A stretch of DNA of 14,067 nucleotides from contig JABUUA010000030.1 in the NCBI GenBank assembly GCA_021443405.1, forward strand, positions 1 through 14,067, given 5' to 3'. Origin of the DNA: Bacteroidaceae bacterium (GTDB taxonomy: Bacteria > Bacteroidota > Bacteroidia > Bacteroidales > Bacteroidaceae). Shown piece by piece: positions 7,423-14,067 of the stretch. The number at the start of each line of letters is the position of its first letter. Position 1 is the stretch's first letter. The position numbers and the translations under genes are program-made. The notes under the pieces are model-generated. The model was not told where the DNA came from. It did no database searches and saw only the letters and a program-made list of their open reading frames with translations.

Positions 7423-9930
7423 ATGAATATATCGTATAAATGGCTTCGTGAGTACGTCGACACCGACATGACGGCAAATGAAATTGCAGAAGCGCTGACA
7501 AGTAGTGGCCTGGAAGTGGGCAGTGTTGAAGAAGTGCAAGCAATAAAAGGTGGACTCGAAGGCATTATCGTCGGCCACATTCTTACGTGTGAGCCTCATC
7601 CCAATAGTGATCACATGCACATCTGCACAGTCAATCTGGGACACGAAGAACCGTCTCAGATTGTTTGTGGCGCTCCCAATGTAGCCGCTGGCCAGAAAGT
7701 GATGGTGGCCACGCTCGGAACCAAGCTCTATGATGGCGACAACTGCTTCACCATCAAGAAGAGTAAGTTGCGTGGCGTAGAGAGCAACGGCATGATTTGT
7801 GCCGAGGACGAAATCGGGGTGGGCAAGAGTCACGACGGAATCATCGTATTGCCGGAGGACACTCCCGTGGGCACGAAGGCTGCCGACTACTATAACTTGC
7901 AAAGCGATTATCTGATTGAGGTGGACATCACGCCCAATCGTGCCGACGCCTGCAGCCATTACGGTGTGGCGCGAGACCTTTACGCGTGGATGGTGCAGAA
8001 CGGAAAACAGACCTCGATCCACCGCCCTTCTTGCGATAACTTCAAGGTTGACAACCACGATTTGCCTATAAAAGTTTCGGTGCTCAATAGCGAGGCCTGC
8101 CCTCGTTACTGCGCCGTCTCGCTCAAAAACTGCGAGGTGAAGGAGAGTCCGGAATGGCTCAAGGAGAAGCTGCAGATTATAGGTCTGCGCCCCATCAACA
8201 ATATCGTTGACATCACAAATTATATTATGATGGCCTATGGTCAGCCTTTGCATTGCTTCGATGCTGATATGGTCGAAGGGAAGGAAATCGTAGTAAAGAC
8301 CTTGCCCGAAGGCACTCCCTTCGTCACACTTGACGGTGTGGAGCACAAGTTGAGCGAACGTGACCTGGCCATTTGTAACGCGAACGAGCCCATGTGTATA
8401 GCCGGTGTCTTCGGCGGAAAGGGAAGTGGCACGTATGAGACAACGAAGAATGTGGTCTTGGAAAGCGCCTATTTCCATCCGACGTGGATACGTAAGAGTG
8501 CTCGTCGTCACGGTCTTAACACCGACGCCTCGTTCCGTTTCGAGAGAGGTATCGACCCGAACGGCCAGATTTATGCGCTGAAGCAGGCCGCCATCTTGGC
8601 CAAAGAACTGGCCGGCGCCGAGATAAGCATGGAGATTGTTGACGTTTACCCCGAGCCCATCAAAGATTTCATCGTGGACCTCGACTATGCGTATGTGGAC
8701 AGACTTATCGGCAAGCACATCTCCAAGAGCGTAGTCAAGAGCATTTGCATGAGCTTGGAGATGCAGATTCTTGAGTCCACGGAGACGGGGTTGAAGTTAC
8801 AAGTGCCCGCTTATCGCGTGGACGTTCAGCGTCCTTGCGACGTGGTGGAGGACATTCTCCGCATATATGGTTATAATAATGTAGAGATTCCTACCAGCGT
8901 AAATAGTTGTCTTGCCGTGAAGGGCGAACCGGACAAGAGCCATAAGATACAGAACTTGATTGGCGAACAATTGGTCGGCGCCGGCTTCCACGAGATATTG
9001 AACAACTCATTGCAACGCGGTGCTTATTACGAAATTACCGAAGCTTACAAAGCTGACAACTGCGTCCGCTTGCTGAATCCTCTGAGTCAAGACCTGAACG
9101 TGTTGCGTCAGACCTTGCTCTTTGGCGGTTTGGAAAGCATCGCTCGTAACGCCGCCTACCGTCGGCCGAGCCAACATTTCTTTGAATTCGGCAACTGTTA
9201 TTACTTCCATGCCGAGCGTCGTTGCCCCGACATCATCCCGGGTGTTTCGAGCAGCCGCGAGCCGAATGTCATCAAACATGTGCTGGACGCCTACAGCGAG
9301 GACTATCATCTCGGCCTGTGGGTAACGGGAAAGAAGGTGGAAGGTAGTTGGGCCCACGGCGATGAAGATACGTCGATTCATGAGTTGAAAGCCTATGTCT
9401 TCAACATCCTGCAACGTATCGGCGTTCCCTTCGGCGCTTTGGTGATGAAGAATGGTGAGAGCGATATCTTCGACACGAGCATAGATATCCAGAGCCGTTC
9501 CGGGCAGACGCTGGTTCGGATGGGCGTAGTTGCCCATAAGATTCAGAAGTTTTTCAGCCTCGAATCTCCCGTCTATTTTGCCGATTTCAACTGGAATCTG
9601 CTGATGCGCGCCATTAGAAATGTGAAGGTTAGTTACACCGAAATCAGCAAATACCCGGCAGTAAGCCGCGACTTGGCGCTGTTGATTGACAAGCATATTG
9701 AGTTCGCTGAGATTGAGAGGATTGCTTATCAAACCGAGAAGAAACTGTTGAAGGACGTGAAACTCTTCGACGTGTACGAAGGGAAGAACTTGCCCGAGGG
9801 CAAAAAATCGTATGCGGTCAACTTCATTCTTCAGGACGCCAACGCAACGCTGAACGAACGTCAGATTGAGTCCATCATGCAGAAACTCATCGGAAACTTC
9901 AAGAACCAGCTGAAGGCGGAACTACGTTAA
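7423..9930 (+). CDS. pheT: Phenylalanine--tRNA ligase beta subunit
   Basis: This is the 835-aa beta chain of the (alpha-beta)2 phenylalanyl-tRNA synthetase, which charges tRNA-Phe together with PheS. PheS is not in this window. Domains follow the family order: an N-terminal EMAP-II/OB-type tRNA-binding domain (about 40-150, with HPNSDHMHIC at 59-68), the B3/B4 editing region (about 210-400, with GLRPINNIVDITNY), B5 (about 415-490, with the acidic Mg2+-binding stretch around D467-D477), the catalytic-like core (about 505-715), and a C-terminal FDX-ACB anticodon-binding domain (about 740-835, starting at KYPAVSRDLALLID). The length is slightly above E. coli PheT (795 aa), as is usual in Bacteroidales. 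It begins with MNISYKWLREYV, the normal family start. yebC follows after 34 nt, so the two are likely co-transcribed. Confidence 0.97.
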   Translation: MNISYKWLREYVDTDMTANEIAEALTSSGLEVGSVEEVQAIKGGLEGIIVGHILTCEPHPNSDHMHICTVNLGHEEPSQIVCGAPNVAAGQKVMVATLGTKLYDGDNCFTIKKSKLRGVESNGMICAEDEIGVGKSHDGIIVLPEDTPVGTKAADYYNLQSDYLIEVDITPNRADACSHYGVARDLYAWMVQNGKQTSIHRPSCDNFKVDNHDLPIKVSVLNSEACPRYCAVSLKNCEVKESPEWLKEKLQIIGLRPINNIVDITNYIMMAYGQPLHCFDADMVEGKEIVVKTLPEGTPFVTLDGVEHKLSERDLAICNANEPMCIAGVFGGKGSGTYETTKNVVLESAYFHPTWIRKSARRHGLNTDASFRFERGIDPNGQIYALKQAAILAKELAGAEISMEIVDVYPEPIKDFIVDLDYAYVDRLIGKHISKSVVKSICMSLEMQILESTETGLKLQVPAYRVDVQRPCDVVEDILRIYGYNNVEIPTSVNSCLAVKGEPDKSHKIQNLIGEQLVGAGFHEILNNSLQRGAYYEITEAYKADNCVRLLNPLSQDLNVLRQTLLFGGLESIARNAAYRRPSQHFFEFGNCYYFHAERRCPDIIPGVSSSREPNVIKHVLDAYSEDYHLGLWVTGKKVEGSWAHGDEDTSIHELKAYVFNILQRIGVPFGALVMKNGESDIFDTSIDIQSRSGQTLVRMGVVAHKIQKFFSLESPVYFADFNWNLLMRAIRNVKVSYTEISKYPAVSRDLALLIDKHIEFAEIERIAYQTEKKLLKDVKLFDVYEGKNLPEGKKSYAVNFILQDANATLNERQIESIMQKLIGNFKNQLKAELR

Positions 9931-9964
9931 AGAGAAGACGAACAATTCAATATAAACATACAAT

Positions 9965-10696
9965 ATGGGAAGAGCATTTGAATATCGCAAAGCCACCAAG
10001 CTGAAGCGCTGGGGGCATATGGCCAAGACCTTTACGCGTCTGGGCAAACAAATCGCAATCGCAGTGAAGTCGGGCGGTCCTGAGCCCGAAAACAATCCCG
10101 CACTCCGTTCCGTGATTGCCGTCTGCAAGCGTGAGAACATGCCGAAGGACAACATCGAGCGTGCTATCAAGAACGCAATGGGCAAGGACCAAAGCGAGTA
10201 CAAGACCATGACGTACGAAGGCTATGGTCCTCACGGAATTGCCATTTTCGTGGACACTTTGACCGACAACCCCACACGAACGGTAGCCGATGTGCGCAGC
10301 ATCTTCAACAAGTTCGGCGGTAACATGGGCACCATGGGCAGTCTGGCTTTCCTCTTCGACCACAAGTGCGTGTTCACGTTCAAGAAGAAAGCCGACATGG
10401 ACATGGATGAATTCATCCTGGAGGTTATCGACCTTGGCGTGGAAGATGAGTACGACGAGGACGAGGAAGAAGGAACACTGACCATCTACGGCGAGCCAAC
10501 CAGCTACAGTTCTATACAGAAATATCTGGAGGAGAACGGTTATGAGGACGTGGGCGGCGAGTTCACTTACATTCCGAATGACGTGAAGGACGTGACGGCG
10601 GAACAACGTGAGACCATCAACAAAATGGTGGAGCGCATGGAAGAATTCGACGACGTTCAGACCGTCTATACGAACATGAAGCCCGAAATGGAATAA
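9965..10696 (+). CDS. yebC: YebC/PmpR-family regulator or translation factor
   Basis: This 243-aa cytoplasmic protein belongs to the YebC/PmpR/TACO1 family. Members have been described as DNA-binding transcriptional regulators, and TACO1 and some YebC proteins as factors that help ribosomes through difficult sequences such as proline runs. The N-terminal domain shows RWGHMAKTFTRLGKQI (15-30), the NMPKDNIERAI motif (59-69) and YEGYGPHG (84-91). The middle domain holds FGGNMGTMGSLAFLF (117-131), a family hallmark. The start MGRAFEYRKA differs from the common MAGHSKW start but matches the short-N-terminus form seen in Bacteroidetes. An acidic run (160-169) lies in the last domain. It sits between pheT (34 nt upstream) and the TSCPD gene, whose ATG shares one base with its TAA stop. 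Confidence 0.93.
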   Translation: MGRAFEYRKATKLKRWGHMAKTFTRLGKQIAIAVKSGGPEPENNPALRSVIAVCKRENMPKDNIERAIKNAMGKDQSEYKTMTYEGYGPHGIAIFVDTLTDNPTRTVADVRSIFNKFGGNMGTMGSLAFLFDHKCVFTFKKKADMDMDEFILEVIDLGVEDEYDEDEEEGTLTIYGEPTSYSSIQKYLEENGYEDVGGEFTYIPNDVKDVTAEQRETINKMVERMEEFDDVQTVYTNMKPEME

Positions 10697-10980
10697 TGGA
10701 ACAGGCGGTCAGCAAGGAAAACAATGTGAAGCACACGGTGTATAAGACACAAGGTACGTGCAGCCAATACATCGAGATAGAAGCTCAAGGCGATGTCGTC
10801 ACTAAGTGTGTCATCTATGGCGGCTGTGCCGGCAACACAAAGGGCCTTAGCCATTTGGTGGAAGGTATGAAGGTGGACGCCATCATGTCCAAACTCAACG
10901 GCATCACCTGCGGCGCAAAGCCCACCAGTTGTCCCGACCAGTTGTGCAGAGCATTGGAACAACTGCAGAGCGAGGAATAG
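10696..10980 (+). CDS. TSCPD-domain protein (TIGR03905-like)
   Basis: This is a small 94-aa protein made of a single TSCPD domain, a module also found at the C-terminus of some ribonucleotide reductases. Visible marks are TCSQYIEIE (21-29), GGCAGNTKGL (42-51) and the naming motif TCGAKPTSCPDQLCRAL (71-87). Six cysteines (22, 38, 44, 72, 79, 84) make metal or redox chemistry plausible, but no function is established for the stand-alone form. Its ATG overlaps the yebC stop by one base (TAATG), which strongly suggests translational coupling. The hairpin terminator follows about 40 nt after its stop codon, so it closes the pheT operon. The family call is secure; the role is unknown. Confidence 0.9.
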   Translation: MEQAVSKENNVKHTVYKTQGTCSQYIEIEAQGDVVTKCVIYGGCAGNTKGLSHLVEGMKVDAIMSKLNGITCGAKPTSCPDQLCRALEQLQSEE

Positions 10981-11018
10981 TCGTTTGTCCCATAAAACCA
11001 CGACCATTCAAACCATAG

Positions 11019-11048
11019 AAAGGCTTGCCCAACAAGGCAGGCCTTTTT
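11019..11048 (+). terminator. Rho-independent terminator of the pheT operon
   Basis: An 11-bp stem (11019-11029 with 11036-11046, one G-T wobble) closes a 6-base loop, and the 3' arm runs into five T residues (11044-11048). It lies 38 nt past the TSCPD stop codon. On the other strand the U-tract is short and interrupted, so it would be a weak terminator for the opposing lipoprotein gene. Confidence 0.85.
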
Positions 11049-11100
11049 CATTGCATCGAGTCGATGGCACCAAAGCCAGAGTACCTAAGGACAGCCTCAA

Positions 11101-11210
11101 TCAAACATCCTTATGTCTGAGGCGAAACATCCTTATGTGTGAGCCCACTCGTCCTTATGTCTGAGCCCACTCGTCCTATTGTCTGAATCGACGCGTCCGC
11201 ACGTCTCTCC
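11101..11210. repeat. Five degenerate tandem 22-bp repeats
   Basis: Five units in exact 22-bp register start at 11101, 11123, 11145, 11167 and 11189, anchored by TCC at 11108, 11130, 11152, 11174 and 11196. The core TCCTTATGTCTGAG is intact in units 1 and 3 and has one change in unit 2. Unit 4 has TATT in place of TTAT, and unit 5 is strongly diverged. Units 1-2 carry AAACA before the core, while units 3-4 carry CCACTCG. The period is not a multiple of three and no ORF explains it. The array ends 7 bases before the stop codon of the minus-strand lipoprotein gene, so it would lie in that gene's 3' untranslated region. Confidence 0.85.
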
Positions 11211-11217
11211 GCCCTCG

Positions 11218-11622
11218 TTATTTGTAATCCTCCGGCGTGTAGGTAAAATCGAAGATGGGATGCTGGGCGTCCTCCTTATAATATATGTATCGGAAGGTCA
11301 CGCCATAGTCTTTGTAGGGCTTGCTTTTCAGGTTGCCTCTGATATTGTTCGCGTACTGCTGGTACAGCGCCTCCCTTACGTCTGCCAACTCTTGTGCGGA
11401 GATGCGCGCTGTGTCCACGTCACTCGTCATGTGGTAATAATAGATGAGCGTGTTCAGACTGTCGGTATAACTCAGGCTATCGAGCAGGGTGAACTCGTCC
11501 ACAGGCTTGGGCGCCTCCACCTCGTTGAAGTTATCCACATCCTCATGGATGCGTTCCTGCATTGATTTTTTATTACACGCAGTTAGCGCGACGAGTGCAC
11601 ACACAAAGGCAATCTTCTTCAT
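11218..11622 (-). CDS. Hypothetical lipoprotein
   Basis: This is a 134-aa protein with a type II signal peptide: MKKIAFVCALVALTAC, where LTAC (13-16) is a lipobox and C16 the predicted lipidated residue. It should therefore be anchored in the cell envelope. The following residues (NKKSMQE) carry no acidic Bacteroidetes surface-export signal right after the cysteine, so an inner-leaflet, periplasm-facing location is more likely, though this is inference. The rest is acidic and aromatic-rich, with no motif I recognise (for example YYYHM at 61-65 and RYIYYKED at 111-118). The ATG at 11622 is chosen over one at 11679 because it starts the signal peptide and lies downstream of the -7 box. It is transcribed alone, convergent with the pheT operon and divergent from the winged-helix gene. 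Confidence 0.8.
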   Translation of the reverse strand: MKKIAFVCALVALTACNKKSMQERIHEDVDNFNEVEAPKPVDEFTLLDSLSYTDSLNTLIYYYHMTSDVDTARISAQELADVREALYQQYANNIRGNLKSKPYKDYGVTFRYIYYKEDAQHPIFDFTYTPEDYK

Positions 11623-11648
11623 ATTCGTCGATGATAATAATTTGATTA

Positions 11649-11680
11649 CAAAGGTACTATAAATTTTGATATATATCAAG
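11649..11680 (-). promoter_or_regulatory. Promoter of the lipoprotein gene
   Basis: On the minus strand the -7 box TACCTTTG (11656-11649) is a full TAnnTTTG match. Exactly 20 nt upstream lies CTTG (11680-11677), one base off the -33 TTTG. The ATG at 11622 is 26 nt beyond the -7 box. The palindrome at 11666-11679 overlaps the -33 region. Confidence 0.65.
11666..11679. promoter_or_regulatory. FNR/CRP-type palindrome TTGAT-N4-ATCAA
   Basis: A perfect 14-bp palindrome with half-sites TTGAT and ATCAA around ATAT matches the known consensus for FNR-class members of the Crp/Fnr family. It overlaps the -33 region of the lipoprotein promoter, with its centre about 28 nt before the expected start, a position that suggests repression. 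It also lies about 80 nt upstream of the expected start of the winged-helix gene. Function is inferred from the sequence match only; an AT-rich context makes chance possible. Confidence 0.4.
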
Positions 11681-11739
11681 AAATGAAGACGAAAACAAAG
11701 TTAAAAGCACAAATCGCTATGTATGTCAGAATTTTACCG

Positions 11740-11747
11740 TACCTTTG
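11740..11747 (+). promoter_or_regulatory. -7 box of the winged-helix gene promoter
   Basis: TACCTTTG fits TAnnTTTG exactly. No convincing TTTG is seen at the expected distance upstream; the closest is TATG at 11718-11721 with an 18-nt spacer. The leader to the ATG at 11806 would be about 50 nt. Confidence 0.55.
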
Positions 11748-11805
11748 TAACGTCATAATAAAGGTGACAATTGGATATTAATAAAAAGTTTAAAGTAAAA
11801 AGATT

Positions 11806-12003
11806 ATGCAGAATGTAGGTGCTCTGGCTGGTCAGATATGGACCGCCTTGAACGAGAACGGCGCAATGAACAACAAAGACCTGAAGAAGGCCGCCAAGTT
11901 GAAGAACGACAAGGAGTTGTTCCTCGCTTTGGGTTGGTTGCTCCGTGAGGATAAGGTGACCGTTACCGAAGAGGGTAAGGATCTGATTATCGCTCTCAAC
12001 TAA
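11806..12003 (+). CDS. Small winged-helix protein (DUF2582-like)
   Basis: This 65-aa protein fills a single winged helix-turn-helix fold like the DUF2582 family common in Bacteroidetes. Helix 1 (MQNVGALAGQIWTALNEN), a short step (GAMNNKDLKKAAKL), a recognition-helix region (NDKELFLALGWLLRED) and a beta-wing (KVTVTEEGKDLIIAL) can be seen in order. It has no sensor or oligomerisation domain, so whether it binds DNA, RNA or protein is not known. The gene has its own -7 box and terminator and is therefore monocistronic. By eye its codons are of a biased, well-expressed type (AAG, GAG and CTC/CTG dominate), which suggests an abundant protein, but this is inference. No frameshift or truncation is seen. 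Confidence 0.85.
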   Translation: MQNVGALAGQIWTALNENGAMNNKDLKKAAKLKNDKELFLALGWLLREDKVTVTEEGKDLIIALN

Positions 12004-12025
12004 GTAAGACACGCGATAGAATAGG

Positions 12026-12057
12026 CGCTTCAGACTTTTCGTCCGAAGCGTTTTTTT
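12026..12057 (+). terminator. Rho-independent terminator of the winged-helix gene
   Basis: A 10-bp stem with one A-C mismatch (12026-12035 with 12041-12050) closes a 5-base loop and is followed by seven T residues. It lies 22 nt after the stop codon and separates this gene from lepA. Confidence 0.85.
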
Positions 12058-12099
12058 ATGTTTTTTCGATGAACACGCCCAATTTTCAAAAGTTTTCAT

Positions 12100-12107
12100 T
12101 ACCTTTG
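12100..12107 (+). promoter_or_regulatory. -7 box of the lepA promoter
   Basis: TACCTTTG matches TAnnTTTG. No TTTG is present at the usual -33 distance (12075-12080 is GC-rich). Only 17 nt separate the box from the ATG at 12125, so the leader should be about 10-13 nt. The box overlaps an in-frame TTG at 12107, which rules that codon out as the start. Confidence 0.6.
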
Positions 12108-12124
12108 TGTCAAATTGGCTAATC

Positions 12125-13909
12125 ATGCAAAAAAACATAAGGAACTTCTGCATCATCGCTCATATCGACCACGGCAAAAGCACTTTGGCCGATAGAATGC
12201 TCGAGCTCACCAATACCATTAAGATCACGGAAGGGCAGATGCTTGATGATATGGAACTTGAGAAGGAGCGAGGCATCACCATAAAGAGTCACGCAATACA
12301 GATGGAGTACAAGAGGGGAGGGGAGACGTATGTCCTCAATCTTATCGACACTCCGGGACACGTGGACTTTAGTTACGAGGTGAGCAGAAGTATTGCCGCG
12401 TGCGAAGGTGCGCTGCTGGTGGTCGATGCGACACAAGGTGTGCAGGCACAGACGATTAGCAACCTGTACATGGCAATAGATCATGACTTGGAGATTATCC
12501 CCGTCATCAACAAGTGTGATATGCCCAACGCCATGCCCGAGGAAGTAGAAGACGAGATTGTTGACCTTATAGGTTGCGACCGTGAAGATATTCTCCGGGC
12601 CAGTGCGCGCACGGGAATGGGCGTGGACGAAATATTGAATGCCGTCATCGACCGTATTCCCGCCCCCTCAGGCGACGAGGAGGCTCCGCTGCAGGCTCTT
12701 ATCTTCGATTCCGTTTTTAACTCATTCCGAGGCATAATCGCCTATTTCAAAATTGTGAATGGTAGTATCAAGAGTGGTGCTCCCGTCCAATTCATCAACA
12801 CCGGAAAAGAGTACAAGGCAGACGAAATCGGCGTACTCAAGATGGATATGGTTCCGACGAAGGAACTGCATTGCGGCGACGTCGGCTACATCGTCAGCGG
12901 TATCAAGACGGCCACCGAAGTGAAGGTGGGCGACACCATTACTACCGTCGAGAACGGTTGCACCGAAGCCATCGCTGGTTTCGAAGAGGTGAAGCCGATG
13001 GTTTTTGCCGGCGTCTATCCCATCGAAAGCGAGGATTACGAGAACTTGCGCGCCAGTCTTGAGAAACTTCAACTGAACGATGCGTCGCTGACGTTCATGC
13101 CTGAGTCGTCGGTCGCCCTTGGCTTTGGCTTCCGATGTGGCTTCTTAGGCCTGCTACACATGGAGATAGTTCAGGAGCGACTTGACCGCGAGTTCAATAT
13201 GGACGTTATTACGACGGTGCCCAATGTATCGTACCTTGTGTACGACAAACAAGGAGAAGTCAAGGAGGTTCATAACCCGGCCGGTATGCCTGACCCCACA
13301 CTTATCGAGCACGTCGAAGAGCCGTATATCCACGCTTCCGTAATCACCACCGCCACTTTCATAGGACCTATCATGACACTTTGTCTGGGGAAGCGGGGCG
13401 AATTGCTCAAACAAGAGTACATCAGCGGCAATAGAGTGGAGATACAATATGCAATGCCCTTGGGCGAAATCGTTATAGATTTCTACGACAAGCTTAAGAG
13501 CATTTCCAAGGGATATGCTTCCTTCGACTACCACCAAGACGGATTCCGTCCCTCGAAATTGGTGAAGCTCGACATCCTGCTGAACGGAGAACCGGTCGAT
13601 GCGCTAAGCACCTTGACTCACGTAGATAACGCCGTCGATTTCGGGCGCCGCATGTGTGAGAAACTGAAGGACTTATTGCCTCGACAACAATTTGACATCG
13701 CCATTCAGGCGGCGATTGGAGGAAAGATTATCGCCCGCGAGACCGTGAAGCAAGTTCGTAAGGACGTGTTGGCAAAATGCTACGGAGGCGATGTGAGTCG
13801 AAAGCGCAAACTGCTGGAAAAACAAAAGAAGGGTAAGAAACGAATGAAACAAATAGGCAATGTGCAAGTGCCCCAGAAAGCCTTCCTTGCCGTGCTCAAG
13901 TTAGATTAA
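12125..13909 (+). CDS. lepA: Elongation factor 4 (LepA), ribosome-associated GTPase
   Basis: This is a 594-aa translational GTPase of the EF4/LepA family, proposed to back-translocate stalled ribosomes and to help in ribosome assembly or initiation. The G domain shows G1 AHIDHGKST (12-20), the switch region with ERGITIK (48-54), G3 DTPGH (75-79), G4 NKCD (129-132) and G5 around SAR (160-162). Domain II and the EF-G-like domains III and V follow. The LepA-specific C-terminal domain ends in the basic stretch KRKLLEKQKKGKKRMKQIG and a final FLAVLKLD. Its length equals that of E. coli LepA (599 aa) within a few residues. The start at 12125 (MQKNIRNFCIIAH) is chosen because the longer reading begins inside the -7 box. 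No terminator is visible before the short ORF that follows after 38 nt. Confidence 0.96.
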   Translation: MQKNIRNFCIIAHIDHGKSTLADRMLELTNTIKITEGQMLDDMELEKERGITIKSHAIQMEYKRGGETYVLNLIDTPGHVDFSYEVSRSIAACEGALLVVDATQGVQAQTISNLYMAIDHDLEIIPVINKCDMPNAMPEEVEDEIVDLIGCDREDILRASARTGMGVDEILNAVIDRIPAPSGDEEAPLQALIFDSVFNSFRGIIAYFKIVNGSIKSGAPVQFINTGKEYKADEIGVLKMDMVPTKELHCGDVGYIVSGIKTATEVKVGDTITTVENGCTEAIAGFEEVKPMVFAGVYPIESEDYENLRASLEKLQLNDASLTFMPESSVALGFGFRCGFLGLLHMEIVQERLDREFNMDVITTVPNVSYLVYDKQGEVKEVHNPAGMPDPTLIEHVEEPYIHASVITTATFIGPIMTLCLGKRGELLKQEYISGNRVEIQYAMPLGEIVIDFYDKLKSISKGYASFDYHQDGFRPSKLVKLDILLNGEPVDALSTLTHVDNAVDFGRRMCEKLKDLLPRQQFDIAIQAAIGGKIIARETVKQVRKDVLAKCYGGDVSRKRKLLEKQKKGKKRMKQIGNVQVPQKAFLAVLKLD

Positions 13910-13947
13910 ACCCTCGCAACCATAACCTTATAGTACCAACGAACACA

Positions 13948-14067
13948 ATGGACAACCGCAGAGATGTTGCCAGAGAGATTGCCAGAATCTATTGCACTCT
14001 AAGCCCCATGGGCATAGAGTCGCTTGCACAACTGCTCGTCCCTCTCAAGTTCCAGAAGGTGGAATAG
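13948..14067 (+). CDS. Short ORF resembling the N-terminus of a Crp/Fnr-family regulator
   Basis: An ATG opens 38 nt after the lepA stop and runs 39 codons to a TAG that is the last codon of the window. The peptide (helical start MDNRRDVAREIARIY, then LSPMGIESLAQLLVPLKFQK) resembles the first 40 residues of Bacteroidetes Crp/Fnr regulators, where such a helix and the phrase LLxxxxFxKG lead into the cyclic-nucleotide-binding-like beta-roll. In an intact member more than 150 further residues would follow. The TAG may therefore be a premature stop (pseudogene), a sequencing error, or the true end of an unrelated small protein. No promoter or ribosome-binding signal is visible, so it may be read from the lepA transcript. 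The family link is weak because so little sequence is available. Confidence 0.4.
   Translation: MDNRRDVAREIARIYCTLSPMGIESLAQLLVPLKFQKVE

Noticed and set aside
7408..8718. A 436-codon open frame on the minus strand opposite pheT
   Set aside because: It is the antisense shadow of the well-supported pheT gene, has no family resemblance, no signal or promoter, and reflects the codon pattern of the true strand.
11094..11123. GCCTCA / TGAGGC inverted repeat spanning the first 22-bp unit
   Set aside because: It is only 6 bp with an 18-base loop and no T-tract, and its right arm is part of the tandem repeat, so it is not counted as a terminator.
12107..12124. A TTG start for lepA six codons upstream
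   Set aside because: The TTG overlaps the last base of the -7 box, so it lies upstream of the expected transcription start, and the extra residues do not match the family.

Overview
This window looks like a chromosomal segment of a Bacteroidales bacterium, most likely of the Prevotella group. Three things support this: promoters of the Bacteroidetes type (TAnnTTTG at -7, TTTG about 20 nt upstream), start codons without clear Shine-Dalgarno sequences, and protein families typical of that group (a secreted GH127 enzyme with a C-terminal sandwich domain, a DUF2582-type winged-helix protein, a TSCPD protein behind YebC). By eye GC content is near 50%, higher within the GH127 gene. No rRNA, tRNA, insertion sequence, phage gene or CRISPR array was seen, and no stretch longer than 300 bases lacks a gene.

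Left block, minus strand, read from about 5680 down to 85. A consensus promoter drives a small exported LTxxQ (Spy/CpxP-like) protein. It overlaps menA (menaquinone prenyltransferase) by 14 nt. Then come ettA (ABC-F translation factor) and a secreted GH127 beta-L-arabinofuranosidase, ending in a strong hairpin terminator. No internal promoter or terminator was recognised, so the four genes could be one mixed transcript.

Middle block, plus strand. dnaB (replicative helicase) has its own promoter, divergent from the left block. pheT (phenylalanyl-tRNA synthetase beta chain) has another and is followed closely by yebC and a TSCPD-domain gene that overlaps yebC by one base. A hairpin terminator closes this operon at about 11019-11048.

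Right block. Five degenerate tandem 22-bp units lie at 11101-11210, next to the stop codon of a minus-strand lipoprotein gene of unknown function. A small winged-helix gene is divergent from that lipoprotein gene. The shared upstream region holds a perfect TTGAT-N4-ATCAA palindrome, an FNR/CRP-type half-site arrangement. lepA (EF4) follows with its own -7 box and a very short leader. The last 120 bases hold a 39-codon ORF that resembles the start of a Crp/Fnr regulator and stops at a TAG on the last base of the window.

Most genes are conserved housekeeping functions, and I do not see a new multigene system. The signals most worth following are the 22-bp tandem array, the FNR-like palindrome, the possibly truncated Crp/Fnr-like gene, and the nearly leaderless promoter of the LTxxQ gene.
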